Assembly (NCBI GenBank): GCA_003427395.1
Contig: BFEA01000001.1
Coordinates: 9,463,286 to 9,498,371 of the forward strand
DNA length: 35,086 bases
Reading direction: 5' to 3'
DNA from: Chara braunii
Taxonomy: Eukaryota; Streptophyta; Charophyceae; Charales; Characeae
A program made the position numbers and the translations under genes. The notes under the pieces were generated by a model. It was not told the DNA's origin, did no database searches, and saw only the letters and a list, made by a program, of their open reading frames with translations. This document shows, piece by piece, positions 1-9,133 of this stretch; position 1 is the first letter of the stretch; every line of letters begins with the position of its first letter.

Positions 1-163
1 GGGGGGGGGCAGCTCCTCAGTGGGGAAGGGTCCTGGAGCATGTTTCCCTCCCCTCCCCCACCCCTTCGAAAAAAGTACTACGCGGGTTTCTTTGAAATCA
101 CAATAAATCATGGCTACGCCGGACCCGGACCCGGATAGCTCATGTCCAGGGACTGGACATTGA

Positions 164-672
164 GAAGGGGCAAGGAGAAGTGAAGAGGAGGATCTAAGTC
201 GGGATTATAGGCTTGCTCTTAATGACTGGACTATGATCTACCCAGCAATCCCTTTACAACCACTATCGGATTTCCCAGACCCCTTTCCCCCCTCAGCACT
301 AAGTTGGGTCTCAAGGGCTTGGTTTGGGTATGAATGAAGCTGAGACTAGTTAAATGACTTGAAAAAGTGTACCTAGCTAAAAGGGTGGAGAAGATGGTAT
401 TCTTATATTTCCTGTTATTAAGGCTTGATAGATAAGAAGGGAATAGTGCTAGAATGATGTTGTTTTGATCTGGCGCCCTAATGGGGTGAAGAGGCACATC
501 TCAGCCCAACTCTATGGTTCATTCAGATCATTCTTTCATATCATTCATGTACTCAAAGGACGCTGGACCCGATTTCCAACCGGTGCTGCTCCCCACCAAT
601 AGATGGAGCGTTTAAAAAAAAAAAAAAGGTTGTCTCGGGGTAAGACCATGGTCAGGATAGGGCCACTAGACA
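164..672 (+). mobile_element. 5'-truncated LINE 3' end (copy A)
   Basis: This stretch is nearly identical by eye to 8342-8854, the 3' end of LINE-2. Similarity starts abruptly at GAAGGGGCAAGGAGA, as expected for a 5'-truncated LINE insertion. Read in the right frame it encodes the ORF2 C-terminal peptide (RDYRLALNDWTMIYP...FGYE), followed by the 3' UTR box CTGGCGCCCTAATGGGGTGAAGAGG and the tail GGACGCTGG...GATGGAGCG. An A14 tract lies at 614-627. Both copies share a further ~45 bp after the A-tract (TTGTCTCGGGGTAAGACCATGG...), so the A-tract is not the end of the shared block. Confidence 0.75.
558..627 (+). repeat. conserved LINE/SINE tail box plus A14 tract
   Basis: GGACGCTGGACCC...CCCACCAATAGATGGAGCG is followed directly by A14. 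This copy lacks the downstream CTCTTAT-loop hairpin seen in other copies. The box can form GCTGGA/TCCA(A/G)C and GCTCC/GGAGC stems. Confidence 0.85.
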
Positions 673-824
673 TCTTATTAATTGAAAATGGTCTAATACA
701 AGAAGGAAAGGAATAACGTATTCTTGTGCTCTTCACACGTCGTCAGTGAAATTCACTCACAGGATGCTTCGCCCTAAGATTGTTTGAAAAGATAAGGTAA
801 AGGAAAGATAGATGAAGCATCTTA

Positions 825-1979
825 ATGTTAATAAACGAGTTTTTAGACAAAATAGAGAGCTATGCTATAGCTCACTTTGGGGCCAACTCAGCCTGCAATG
901 AACAGTGTCTTCAAGAATCCTGCGAAGAGGCATTCCTCCATGAGGGCCTGGCGTGGCCCAAGATGCTGGTACATGAACTGTGTGCCACGCTCCACTCCAT
1001 GCCACCGGAGACCCGTACACCCCAGTCGACAGGGCGCCGCCCCTTCGCCATTGATCACTGTCCCTCATCATACTGCGTAACTGAGCAACCACAACAGCAG
1101 ACAGAAAAGGGAAAACACGTCCACCTGGCTAACTTGCCTAAGCAGCTGCCCCTTCCGGCTAAAGAAACTCCCGCCAGCACATCCAAGGGCCTACCCAGCC
1201 CTAAGCAGCTGCCTCTTCTGGCTGTAGAAACTCCCGCCAGCACATCCAAGGGCCTACCCAGCCCTGACCCCCAGCAAAGGCATAACCAGATAACGCATCA
1301 GAACGAACTGATGGTTTCCCGCCGTGGGGGGACACAAATTGTCCACGATGATGGCGACGATGACGACGCTGCGCAGCCCGGATCAGAGGACGAATGCGAT
1401 ATACTAGCTTCCCCCATGAAACTTCGTGAACTGGTGAGGCTTCAAGCGGACGACCGGGACCCAATGGTGGTGCCCCCGGGGGTGATCATCCTACCAATAA
1501 TGCGGAAATCGGAAGGTGGGGACTGGATGCTGGGGCTCAGATCCACAGCACGGGCTATGTTGCATCCTACACCTCAACGGAGCGATGCCCCCCATCATGC
1601 TCTCACAGTGGAAGGATGGCGCGGTAACCCTTCTTCGGCAGTCATTCTGAAACGGTTGAAGTATTGGGCCAGAGAGACCGGGATCGAGGGTGTCCAAGGA
1701 GCAGTGTTGCCAAATTCCCTCTCATTTCCTAAAGGAATCATCCCGGTGCTACTGCCTTGCGACCCGGGAATTAGAAAACGTAAAGCAGGAATGCAGTTCA
1801 CCTGGTTCTACCACCAGCGGCTCCTTAACCTCTCCACCACCAGATTCGAGGCTAACAATGCGTGGTCCCGAAGTAGGGTCCTCTTTTTCATGCGGATCTT
1901 CCTTGAGGACAGTGTCTTGGAACAGCACAACTATTGGGATGATCCACCCTTTGTGCTCCCGGTTAAGATTAAGGCTTGA
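825..1979 (+). CDS. LINE-1 ORF1 candidate (384 aa)
   Basis: This is an intact 384-codon reading frame from an ATG at 825, immediately upstream of the EEP-RT ORF2 on the same strand. Position and length suggest the ORF1 (RNA-binding, gag-like) protein of the LINE. Residues 1-70 look folded. Residues about 75-185 are low-complexity and rich in P, S, Q and T, including a 21-residue duplication (KQLPLPAKETPASTSKGLPS-type) and an acidic run DDGDDDDAA. Residues about 195-384 look like a second folded domain, with ILPIMRKSEGGDWMLGLRS and FTWFYHQRLLN. I see no CCHC zinc knuckle and cannot assign an RRM by eye. The ORF1 label rests on context. The ORF is less damaged than ORF2, which may mean chance or a different history. 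Confidence 0.6.
   Translation: MLINEFLDKIESYAIAHFGANSACNEQCLQESCEEAFLHEGLAWPKMLVHELCATLHSMPPETRTPQSTGRRPFAIDHCPSSYCVTEQPQQQTEKGKHVHLANLPKQLPLPAKETPASTSKGLPSPKQLPLLAVETPASTSKGLPSPDPQQRHNQITHQNELMVSRRGGTQIVHDDGDDDDAAQPGSEDECDILASPMKLRELVRLQADDRDPMVVPPGVIILPIMRKSEGGDWMLGLRSTARAMLHPTPQRSDAPHHALTVEGWRGNPSSAVILKRLKYWARETGIEGVQGAVLPNSLSFPKGIIPVLLPCDPGIRKRKAGMQFTWFYHQRLLNLSTTRFEANNAWSRSRVLFFMRIFLEDSVLEQHNYWDDPPFVLPVKIKA
1137..1262 (+). repeat. two 63-bp in-frame tandem repeats in ORF1
   Basis: Units 1137-1199 and 1200-1262 both begin CCTAAGCAGCTGCC and end in CCAAGGGCCTACCCAG. The period of 63 keeps the reading frame, so the protein gains a duplicated 21-residue linker. The few differences between units show that it is not an assembly duplicate. 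Confidence 0.9.
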
Positions 1980-2073
1980 CTTTGAAGAGGGGACATAAAC
2001 GATACAAGTGGAACGCTGATGACTCCAGTACACAGAATGCAGCACAGCAACATAAACCAGCAGCCCCTGGGAG

Positions 2074-2152
2074 CCAAAGATGGGCACCCACCCTCACCGT
2101 CCAAGATGGGCACCCACCCTCACCGTCCAAGATGGGCACCCACCCTCACCGT
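2074..2152 (+). repeat. three 26-bp tandem repeats between ORF1 and ORF2
   Basis: Three copies of CCAAGATGGGCACCCACCCTCACCGT follow one another (2074-2100 with one extra A, 2101-2126, 2127-2152). Because 26 is not a multiple of three, each copy shifts the reading frame. The repeat therefore matters for how ORF2 is reached from upstream. Confidence 0.9.
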
Positions 2153-2286
2153 CCCTGTCCCCACGACCGCCCCCGCTCGCTCACCCGCCTGGATCGGCTC
2201 CGCCTCTCAACTCCCCGGCTACACCCCCGATGCCTCCCCCACGATCCCCATCACCCCCCATTTTCCCAAGGGCAAAAAGACCGCCC

Positions 2287-3112
2287 TAATGGGCAGCTAA
2301 ATTGGCTCGTGCGGACATAGACACACGCTCACTCAATGTGAATGGACTCATCCAAGATTCTGCAGAAAAAAAAGACGCTATTTGGAGTATGATTAAATGT
2401 CCAATTACTGGCGGATGGCCAGATGCAGTGTGCGTTCAGGAAACCCATCTACAGGATACACCTCCGCACATGGCAAAGGCGAAGGCTATCTGGCCTTATG
2501 CAGAATTCTCAGCGCCCGCCACAACAAGGGCATCAGCACGGGTTGCAAATCTGGCTGCCACCCTCCTCAAACCTCAAGCCGTTACATATGACCCATGACA
2601 GCCAACAAGGGAGATGGGTCTGCCTCAAAGTGGCCTATGAACAGGACGAATTTTATTTGATGAGCATTTATGCCCCAAACGACCCAACCTGCAGGGTGGA
2701 ACTCTGGCTATCCCTGTACCAACACCTGCCTGCTGACGCCCCAGTTATTTTGGCGGGTGACTTCAATACCACACTGGACCCCTCTATGGACCGAAGGTCC
2801 ACATCACAACGGCAGGATCCTTCGTCCCCTCCTCAGTTGACCATGGGTCCGAACGCCCTCATGCTCCAACAACTTATGGCGGATATGCAACTGGAAGACG
2901 CATACAGGCTCCTGCATCCTAACTAAAGAGCTTACACATGCTTGTCAGCCAAGGGTGACCGAGGACTGGCAAATTCAAGGATAGACCTCACCCTCGTTCC
3001 AAAGGACCTGGTGGGGCTGGTTTCTACAGCTGAAATCACAACAATCAGCTCATACAGAGCCTTTGATCACAAAATGATCACACTGGGACTATCCTTCCAC
3101 ATCCATATCCGA
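2287..3112 (+). pseudogene. LINE-1 ORF2 N-terminus: EEP endonuclease domain (broken)
   Basis: This is the exonuclease-endonuclease-phosphatase domain that nicks target DNA to prime reverse transcription. Catalytic landmarks appear in order: RSLNVNGL (Asn) near 2329, CVQETHL (Glu) near 2440, SIYAPN near 2665, GDFN (Asp, Asn) near 2757, SRIDLTL near 2973 and FDHKMI (Asp, His) near 3063. The reading frame shifts near 2515, between KAIWPYAEFSAPA and the following GRWVCLKV segment. An in-frame TAA at 2924-2926 interrupts the stretch before the ...TCLSAKGDRG segment. A proline-rich frame upstream (2080-2286) joins in frame through a TAA at 2287-2289, so the original ORF2 may have begun further 5'. 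Confidence 0.85.
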
Positions 3113-3496
3113 AGAGGACCGGGGTACTACAAGTTTAACACCTCTCTCCTTCCCCTGACGAGATTCAAAGACATAGTCAACACATTTTGGACCTATTTGC
3201 AAACCCAAAAGTCGACATCCGGGGACAGGGTGAGTTGGTTCAATGAAGGCATCGCTCAACTGAGGGAGAGAGTCAAAAAATTCTCAATTCAATACGCAAG
3301 AGACCGCAAAGCCATCCTCGACAGTCTCATGCGCGAGCTGGAAGAATGGGACAAGCATCTCATGGATAATTCGCAGCACCGCCCCACATTCGAGAAACTT
3401 CAAGACGCACGAGACCACCTCCAGGCCTACATTGAATAACAGGCTCATGCCTGGAGGGTCCAGGCCAAAATCAAGCGGGCACACACAGAAGGGACG
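3113..3496 (+). pseudogene. LINE-1 ORF2 EEP-RT linker
   Basis: This segment continues the EEP frame with GPGYYKFNTSLL, a signature that follows the endonuclease in many LINEs. A charged, probably helical linker (WFNEGIAQLRERVKKF...) follows. An in-frame TAA at 3437-3439 breaks it, after which the same frame continues (QAHAWRVQAKIKRAHTEG) into the RT ORF. Confidence 0.75.
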
Positions 3497-4987
3497 ATGG
3501 CAAGATCCTTCTTCAACAAAGCAAGGGCCAGGTCTAGGGCCAACACAGTCGCTAGGCTCAGACACCCGCTTGGCGATTTGGCCCACGCTGCTACCAACGC
3601 CTATGCTATAGCAGATTATGGGGCTCAATACTACAGTCATCTGTTCACATCCCAGACACCTAATAAGCCTCCCCATGAGGTCCAGGCTGCAAAAGAAGAA
3701 CTGTTGGGAGTGATTCAATCTCGCTTGACAAATGTACAAAAGGAAGAGTTGGATAAACCCCTCTCCCCCCAAGACATTTGGGAAGCCCTGCAAGGCATGG
3801 AAGATGAAAAAACTCGAGGGATTGACTCGTTCCCAAAAGAGTTCTGGAAGCAGTTTTGGGACCTTCTTCAGGACGACCTTATGGATTATATTAGGGCAAT
3901 ACAGCGGGAGGGATCGTTTGGGGGTCTGATTGGCCAGGGGGTCACCACACTCCTTTACAAAAAAGGGGATAAGGAGGATATAAGGAACTATAGACCAATA
4001 ACTCTTCTCCCTGTGCCCTACAAGATGGTTGCCAAGGCACTCACCAATAGGCTTCTGCCTCTAATGAACATTCTGATTCACCCTGACCAGACCGGATTTA
4101 TACCGAACTGTAACATCCAGGACAATATTTTACTAGTCAACGACACCATTAAGTACGCTCGCCAGCGAAAGTCTCAAGCGGCCATTTTGTTTATTGACTT
4201 TGAGAAAGCGTATGATCATGTTGACTGGGATTTCCTGGACATGTGTCTGGTCAAGATGAACTTTGGCCCGACATTTTGCCGATGGGTGAGCCTCCTTCAT
4301 AGATCAGCAACTACTAACATCATGATTAATGGCCACCTCTCTCCGCCGATACACCTCCAACGATCTGTCCGACAAGGTGACCCCATAGCACCGTTGTTAT
4401 TCGTGATAGTGATGGAGGCCTTGGACTTCCTCATCAGATCTCATCCGGACATTAGTAAAGTGCCAATCCCTGATATCCCCAGTCATCTCATCCCGGTGAC
4501 TTCACTATTTGCGGATGACCTCACGGTGCTCATACGAGCAGACCCCGAAAGCTTACGTGCGCTCACGCGTGTTATCCATTTGTTCTCGCTAGTGGTTGAT
4601 ATGAAAGTCAACTGGGGTTCCAAAACAGAAGGCTGGTGGCTCCACCCCCAGGGAGAGCCCCCGCCCCTTCAGTCGACCGTTGGGTGGGCTCGAAAGGAAG
4701 ACGCCATCAAAATCCTGGGGGTGAGACTCACCGCGCTTGGACCTCCGAACGACCATGGGGACATGCTGGTCAATATGGCAATTGACCGGCTGGCGAAATG
4801 GGAAGGGTTACACACTTCGTTGGTGGGTCGGGCTTTGGCAATAAATAATGCAATATTAGCAGCCATTTGGTACAAACTTGCAGTCTGGCCGCTGAAGAAA
4901 AACCAATATACCAGGCTGAGAAAAGCAATGGCCACGTACCTTTGGAAGAAAATAGCGCCACAGACCAGGGGTGTATGCATCGACTAA
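3497..4987 (+). CDS. LINE-1 ORF2 reverse transcriptase segment (496 aa open)
   Basis: This is the longest undamaged block of ORF2, and it is the RT that copies LINE RNA at the nicked target. The motifs are intact: LLYKKGDKEDIRNYRPITLL (residues ~152-171), FIDFEKAYDHVDW with catalytic Asp (~232-244), QRSVRQGDPIAPLLF (~288-302), SLFADDLTVL with the catalytic Asp pair (~336-345) and WGSKTEGWW in the thumb-proximal part. Thumb and connection regions follow (IKILGVRLT, LAINNAILAAIWYKLAVWP). The first ATG here is internal to ORF2, because the same frame is open upstream apart from the stop at 3437. The frame ends at 4985-4987, and the protein continues in another frame (HRLSWETLTQPRSKGGLG), so a frameshift lies near 4975. 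Confidence 0.9.
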   Translation: MARSFFNKARARSRANTVARLRHPLGDLAHAATNAYAIADYGAQYYSHLFTSQTPNKPPHEVQAAKEELLGVIQSRLTNVQKEELDKPLSPQDIWEALQGMEDEKTRGIDSFPKEFWKQFWDLLQDDLMDYIRAIQREGSFGGLIGQGVTTLLYKKGDKEDIRNYRPITLLPVPYKMVAKALTNRLLPLMNILIHPDQTGFIPNCNIQDNILLVNDTIKYARQRKSQAAILFIDFEKAYDHVDWDFLDMCLVKMNFGPTFCRWVSLLHRSATTNIMINGHLSPPIHLQRSVRQGDPIAPLLFVIVMEALDFLIRSHPDISKVPIPDIPSHLIPVTSLFADDLTVLIRADPESLRALTRVIHLFSLVVDMKVNWGSKTEGWWLHPQGEPPPLQSTVGWARKEDAIKILGVRLTALGPPNDHGDMLVNMAIDRLAKWEGLHTSLVGRALAINNAILAAIWYKLAVWPLKKNQYTRLRKAMATYLWKKIAPQTRGVCID

Positions 4988-6021
4988 GTTGGGAAACCCT
5001 CACCCAGCCAAGGTCCAAAGGAGGATTGGGGATACTGGACCCAGCAAGGGAAAGCGAAACACTGATCTTCAAAGTTCTGGTAAGATTGCTCATAGGGAAC
5101 GACATTCATTGGGCTCCCCTGGCTTGCTTGCAAATTGCCAGCCTAGCCCCGGAATCACTTACAGCAAGTACCCTACATCCCTTCCGGTGGTTGACAAATA
5201 AATACTGGTCGATTTCGTCCCCCTTGTGTAAAACGGAAGCGTACACCCCAGCGGAAGCAGCAAGGATGGATCTGTCCTTAGACCCCCTCTGGCCCTGCAT
5301 GCTCAAACTCTGGAGGGAACGTGGTCCACAACAGAAACAGCCACCCAACAGATGGCACAAAGTATGGAGACAACCGCTTTTTGGCAACCCCTACGTTCTG
5401 GACGAGGATGGTGGCCCCTTCACACTATCATCAAACTCTCCTTGGCTTACTTGGGCAAAAAAAGGCATTTATACGGTGGGGGACCTGTGAGACCCGCGCA
5501 CTGGAGACTGGGTCACAACAAACCAGCTATAGAGTAAGTTGAAATATGTCAAGAAGGTGGATGATAAGGCTACCAAACTGAAGCACGCCCTCCCCTTGTC
5601 GTGGCGGCTGGCCCTCAAGGAGGGCCCCACGCTGCACCAAGACGATTGGGTGGTTAGGTATGCAGATCTGCCCCGCCCGCTCACTGTATTTAGGGTCCAA
5701 CAAAACAAAGATGGGGTGTGTTCACTGAACGCCTACGAGCCTGGCCGCTCGGGAGCCAGATTTTCTAAACTCACCCGAAAGGAAACCCGGGACACCAATG
5801 AAAGTTGGGTGGGCCTCATGCGTATATGTGTGGTAGGGGACCAGCAGGAGGGATTCCTTGTGTATGAGCCCGCGATACCGCTCGCTAGGCTACCTTTTGA
5901 CCCGGGGGAATGGGAGTGGCCTGGGTCAAAACCAATGCACATAAGGGACTACTCTGTCAAAAGGGGTTACAAAGCCTCCAACCCACCGACAACAATCGAC
6001 CATACCCTATCTAACAGATAG
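4968..6021 (+). pseudogene. LINE-1 ORF2 region between RT and zf-RVT
   Basis: Reading frame 1 carries RLSWETLTQPRSKGGLGILD, the usual motif after the RT thumb of plant-type LINEs. It continues through RWHKVWRQPLFGNPYVLDEDG and LTWAKKGIYTVGDL. In-frame stops occur at 5488-5490 (TGA), 5530-5532 (TAG) and 6019-6021 (TAG). The same order of blocks occurs in LINE-4 (26150-26992) and LINE-6 (33560-34400): KGGLGI, RWEE..QPLFGN, WVKKGVIRIKDIW, LPLDP..W.W. This shows that the whole segment is ORF2 coding sequence and not unrelated DNA. Confidence 0.8.
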
Positions 6022-6475
6022 ATGGTCACGGGACTCCCTAGTGGACTCACATTTGGTGGAGAGTTTGCCATGGGCAAAGTACTCCAAAATCATGCCTACG
6101 AACCTCAGAGCACTACAATGGCAAATCCTCCACCGCTGTTTGCGCACACCGGACTGGCTAGTGTCAAGAACAGACCTAGAACAGAAGGGCCTGTTGTCCC
6201 CCATCTGCACTTATTGTGGCAGATCCTCGCCCCCAGCCCGGGCAACATTGGAGCACTGCCCGTTAGCCTGCCCAATGGTTGCCCAATTGTGGAGATGGTG
6301 GGACTCAGCATTCCACGCCCTTATTGGCTGCCACATCCCATGGGATATTGGCCTCCTGTTGCTTGACAAGAACCAACACCTCATGGCAAACTGGTCTCCA
6401 TTCGCTACTAACCTTTTCTCTTATATGGGACTGCAAGTGCTCATGCTAGCTTGGAGAGCCAGATGCTCGTTTTAA
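6022..6475 (+). pseudogene. LINE-1 ORF2 zf-RVT zinc-binding domain
   Basis: After another frame change near 6030, frame 2 carries MPTNLRALQWQILHRCLRTP, then CTYCGR, then a T..H....C block (ATLEHCPLAC) and QLWRWWDSAF. This is the zf-RVT (zinc-binding in reverse transcriptase) pattern that follows the RT in plant LINEs. The Cys and His ligands are still present. The ORF ends at a TAA at 6473-6475, but the frame stays open downstream. Confidence 0.85.
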
Positions 6476-6832
6476 TGGAAAAGCCACCAATTCGGGTTGC
6501 AGCAAGCACAACAAGCTATAGAGGAGGCGATCAGATCGACAACTCAAGAGGCATGGAAAGCCTTTATCAATGATTACCGGGAAGAGAAGGAGCCCGTGGC
6601 GAAGGATGCCATCCGGGAATCCTACTGCCAGCTTTGGCAGGACCCGTCCAAATTGTTTTCCGAATTGGATGCCGCCTACAACATAACATGGAAGCCATGG
6701 AGGGCATCAGAGCCATCATGGGAAAAAAAACTCTTGAGCGACTTTGACGTCCCCTTTCTTACGACTAACTTCGTATTGTATCCGATCACCAGTCCGCTCC
6801 TCCCCTGCCTCCCCTTTCCCCTTCTCTCATAG
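6476..6832 (+). pseudogene. LINE-1 ORF2 C-terminal tail
   Basis: The zf-RVT frame continues past the TAA: QQAQQAIEEAIRSTTQEAWKAF, then KDAIRESYCQLWQDPSKLF and WKPWRASEPSWEKKLLSDFD. It stops at 6830-6832. The sequence is helical and charged, and I do not recognise it. It differs from the C-terminus of LINE-2, so LINE-1 belongs to another subfamily. Downstream the DNA becomes very rich in C and P-codons (about 6790-6960). Confidence 0.6.
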
Positions 6833-7575
6833 CTGCAGTCACCGCCCCCGTATCCCCTGCCGCTGCCCCTGCTGCCTCTCCCCTCGCCCCCCCCCCTATG
6901 CCCGCCCTTCCCTTCCAACCCCCCTGCAACCCCCCTTCGCCTCGACCTCCCGCCAGCAACATCAGTGGTGGACGCGCAGGGCAAAGACTCAAATGACTTG
7001 GACTGGAGCGTATATTGGCAAGATGGTGGTCGACAACAAAGGAACTTCGGCCTCTCGATTTAAAATGACAAAGGACAACCGGATACATCAGCCACTCCAC
7101 AATAAACAATCAAGGGCCAACTCGGCGAGGATGGCTTCTTATTTCAAAACACATGAGACAAATGGTTACAGCAGCCACACTATGATAACACTCATGTGGA
7201 CCTGATTCATCATAACACATCCAAGGGCCCACATGGGGAGGACGTTAACTGCTTCTCAACCAACACTGGCGGGCGACCTTCAGGGTGAAGAGACGCTCGC
7301 TTCATAAAACATCGAGGATCTCATATAATGGTTCACTGGGGGGCTGCAGACACCGAGGGTAGGCATTGTGCCGTCTTCAGTGGAACGAACGAAGATATTG
7401 TAGATATTGTAGTATGGCGGTCCCTATCCTGGATGGGCTTAGGCTAGTGGGAAGTGAGAGCTCTGCAATGGGAAGGGTATCATAGGCAGCCCCGGGGGAT
7501 GAAATGAGCTCTAGAATAGCAAACTTTGATGGCCATAAGCCCCGAAAAGGCACTGTACCGCAATCATGTATCTAA
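6833..7575 (+). other. LINE-1 3' UTR
   Basis: No convincing reading frame is present. The first ~130 bp are C-rich. At about 7268-7295 CTGGCGGGCGACCTTCAGGG then TGAAGAG matches a box found upstream of the tail in other elements (CTGGCG...GGTGAAGAGG at about 471, 8650 and 17070). This supports assigning the tail at 7576 to LINE-1. Confidence 0.6.
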
Positions 7576-7691
7576 GGGACGCTGGACCCGGTTTCCAGCA
7601 GGTGCTGCTCCCCACCAATAGATGGAGCCTCCTCGACGGTGCTAGATGTGTCTGCTCTTATCAGCGCACCTAGCACCCAATCGAGTTGTTC

Positions 7692-7722
<31 letters not shown>
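7576..7722 (+). repeat. LINE-1 3' terminal tail, hairpin and A27 tract
   Basis: GGGACGCTGGACCCGGTTTC...GATGGAGC is the best-preserved copy of the family tail. It is followed by a 40-nt hairpin (7638-7677) and A27 (7696-7722). LINE-2 coding sequence starts at the first base after the A-tract. Confidence 0.9.
7638..7677 (+). other. tail hairpin, loop CTCTTAT
   Basis: The arms GGTGCTAGATGTGTCTG and CAGCGCACCTAGCACC pair along almost their whole length, with one A-C mismatch, one G-U pair and one bulged T, closing on a CTCTTAT loop. Related hairpins with different but still pairing stems lie at 15761-15798, 17267-17306, 20497-20537 (reverse) and 18120-18151 (reverse). Confidence 0.85.
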
Positions 7723-7724
<2 letters not shown>

Positions 7725-7729
7725 TAAAA

Positions 7730-8515
7730 TGGTTCAGTAAGACCAAAATTAAACCTACAAAAGTGGCTTCACTACAATGGCAAATAGAGCATATGTGTCT
7801 ACCTACAAATGGCTGGCTTATAGACAAGTCGACATTGGAAGAAAGAGGGAAAGCGCTTCCCTGGTGTAAATTTTGTAGGACTACGTTTCCTTCTAAGTTA
7901 ATTCCTGAAACAATCGAGCATGTATTCCTACAGTGTCCTGGGGCAATTTGGCTATGGAGGTGGTGGGATCGTGTTTGGTCTAATTTGGAAACAGAAGTCC
8001 AGTGGCCATGAGACTGGAGAGCCCTTCTTCTTGAAACCTGGTCCCCTGAATTTATTGATGAATTCTCACAAAATTTGTACAGCATGGGTAGGAGAGCGTT
8101 ATTATGGGCAATATGGTTAAGAAGATGTACGTATGAAATGGAAGGAGTTAGGCTAGATGGACTAGAATTCACTGACACAGTTAAGCAACAAATACAAACT
8201 GATATCATTATAAAATGGGAATAGTGTAAGGAAAAAATACAATTTATATCCTCGCGAAAAGAAATCCTTCAACACATTTAACGATTCAACCAATGCTGGC
8301 TAGGAGGAACCCATGGGGGGAAGATGGGGAAGGTTAAATGGGAAGGGGCAAGGAGAGGTGAAGAGGAGGATCTGAGTCGGGATTATAGGCTTGTTTTTAA
8401 TGACTGGACTGTGATCGACCCAGCAGTCCCTTTACAACCACTATCGGATTTCCCAGACCCCTTTCCCCCTTCAACACTAAGTCGGGTCTCAAGGGCTTGG
8501 TTTGGGTATGAATGA
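7730..8515 (+). pseudogene. LINE-2 ORF2 C-terminus: zf-RVT plus terminal peptide
   Basis: Frame 2 carries the zf-RVT block KPTKVASLQWQIEH, CKFC, T..H....C (ETIEHVFLQC) and WLWRWWDRVW. A TGA at 8009-8011 replaces an expected Trp codon (QWP-stop-DWRALL). The frame then continues with MGRRALLWAIWLRRCTYEME, a motif also found in LINE-4, LINE-5 and LINE-6. After TAG (8222-8224) and TAA (about 8278-8280) the same frame holds MGKVKWEGARRGEEEDL and RDYRLVFNDWTVIDPAVPL, ending FGYE-stop at 8513-8515. Because the frame is constant, the terminal peptide is most simply the end of ORF2. Confidence 0.8.
8324..8515 (+). CDS. LINE ORF2 C-terminal peptide (DYR-W peptide), LINE-2 copy
   Basis: This open stretch of 63 codons contains RDYRLVFNDWTVIDPAVPLQ and FPDPFPPS. 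Related peptides occur at 164-340, 16847-17050 and 18404-18601 (reverse). Codons for shared residues differ mainly at third positions (for example GAT TAT / GAC TAC / GAT TAC), the mark of past selection on protein sequence. I know no domain of this type. It may be an accessory C-terminal segment of ORF2. Confidence 0.6.
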   Translation: MGKVKWEGARRGEEEDLSRDYRLVFNDWTVIDPAVPLQPLSDFPDPFPPSTLSRVSRAWFGYE

Positions 8516-8734
8516 AGTTGAGACTAGTTGAATGACTTGAAAAAGTGTACCTAGCTAAAAGGGTGGAGAAGATGGTATTCTTATATTTCCTGTTATTAAG
8601 GATTGATAGATAAGAAGGGAATAATGCTAGAATGATGTTGTTTTAATCTGGCGCCCTAATGGGGTGAAGAGGCACATCTCAGCCCAACTCTATGGTTCAT
8701 TCATATCATTCTTTCATACCATTCACGTACTCAA

Positions 8735-8809
8735 GGGACGCTGGACCCAGTTTCCAACAGGTGTTGCTCCCCACCAATAGATGGAGCGTTAAAAAAAAAA
8801 AAAAAAAAA
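8735..8809 (+). repeat. LINE-2 tail box and A19 tract
   Basis: GGGACGCTGGACCCAGTTTC...GATGGAGCG is followed by A19. As in copy A, no hairpin lies between the box and the A-tract. Confidence 0.85.
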
Positions 8810-8854
8810 GCTTGTCTCAGGGTAAGACCATGGTCAGGATGGGGCCACTAGACA

Positions 8855-9019
8855 CTGCCTAGGGGTGGCCCTATGGAATGCTCATTGTCTGACCAACCCG
8901 GGCTGGTCCTCATAGGGAAAACAAGTATATAGGACGATCATGCTTGGCGACCGAAGTACCCGTGTGACAGGGCTCGTTCCATACTGCTTCAACTAGGGCT
9001 GGGAGAGGTTGTCCCGGTC
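8855..9019. other. unassigned spacer
   Basis: There is no reading frame or repeat that I recognise between the LINE-2 block and the inverted-repeat element. Confidence 0.5.
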
Positions 9020-9133
9020 TACCGTCTTCACGCGAAAATAACGCTCGGGCGTTATATGCAACTTACACTAAAAAGATCAGATTTTCGGTTTTACTCTCTT
9101 TTTTCTGAAATACGACGCCCCTTTTTTCAATAT

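Larger units (their letters stand above)
674..7722 (+). mobile_element. LINE-1: near full-length non-LTR retrotransposon (broken)
   Basis: One forward-strand element holds an ORF1 candidate (825-1979), a proline-rich inter-ORF region, an ORF2 with EEP endonuclease, RT and zf-RVT domains (about 2290-6832), a 3' UTR and a terminal tail box, hairpin and A27 tract (7576-7722). This is the order expected of an L1-type LINE of plant lineage. ORF2 carries several stops and at least two frameshifts, so the copy is dead. The 5' boundary is uncertain. I place it just after the end of the 164-672 block because nothing marks it better. No target-site duplication could be identified, since LINE-2 abuts the A-tract. 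Confidence 0.8.
7723..8854 (+). mobile_element. LINE-2: 5'-truncated LINE copy
   Basis: This copy begins inside ORF2 just before the zf-RVT domain, directly after the A27 tract of LINE-1. It runs through the ORF2 C-terminus, the 3' UTR and a tail box to an A19 tract at 8791-8809. The last ~45 bp, after the A-tract, are also shared with 628-672. 5' truncation is the usual outcome of incomplete target-primed reverse transcription. Confidence 0.85.

Noticed and set aside
164-8854. LTR retrotransposon flanked by 510-bp direct repeats
   Set aside because: The right copy is in frame with the LINE-2 ORF2, both copies contain the LINE tail, and there is no protease, integrase or primer binding site. 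They are LINE 3' ends.
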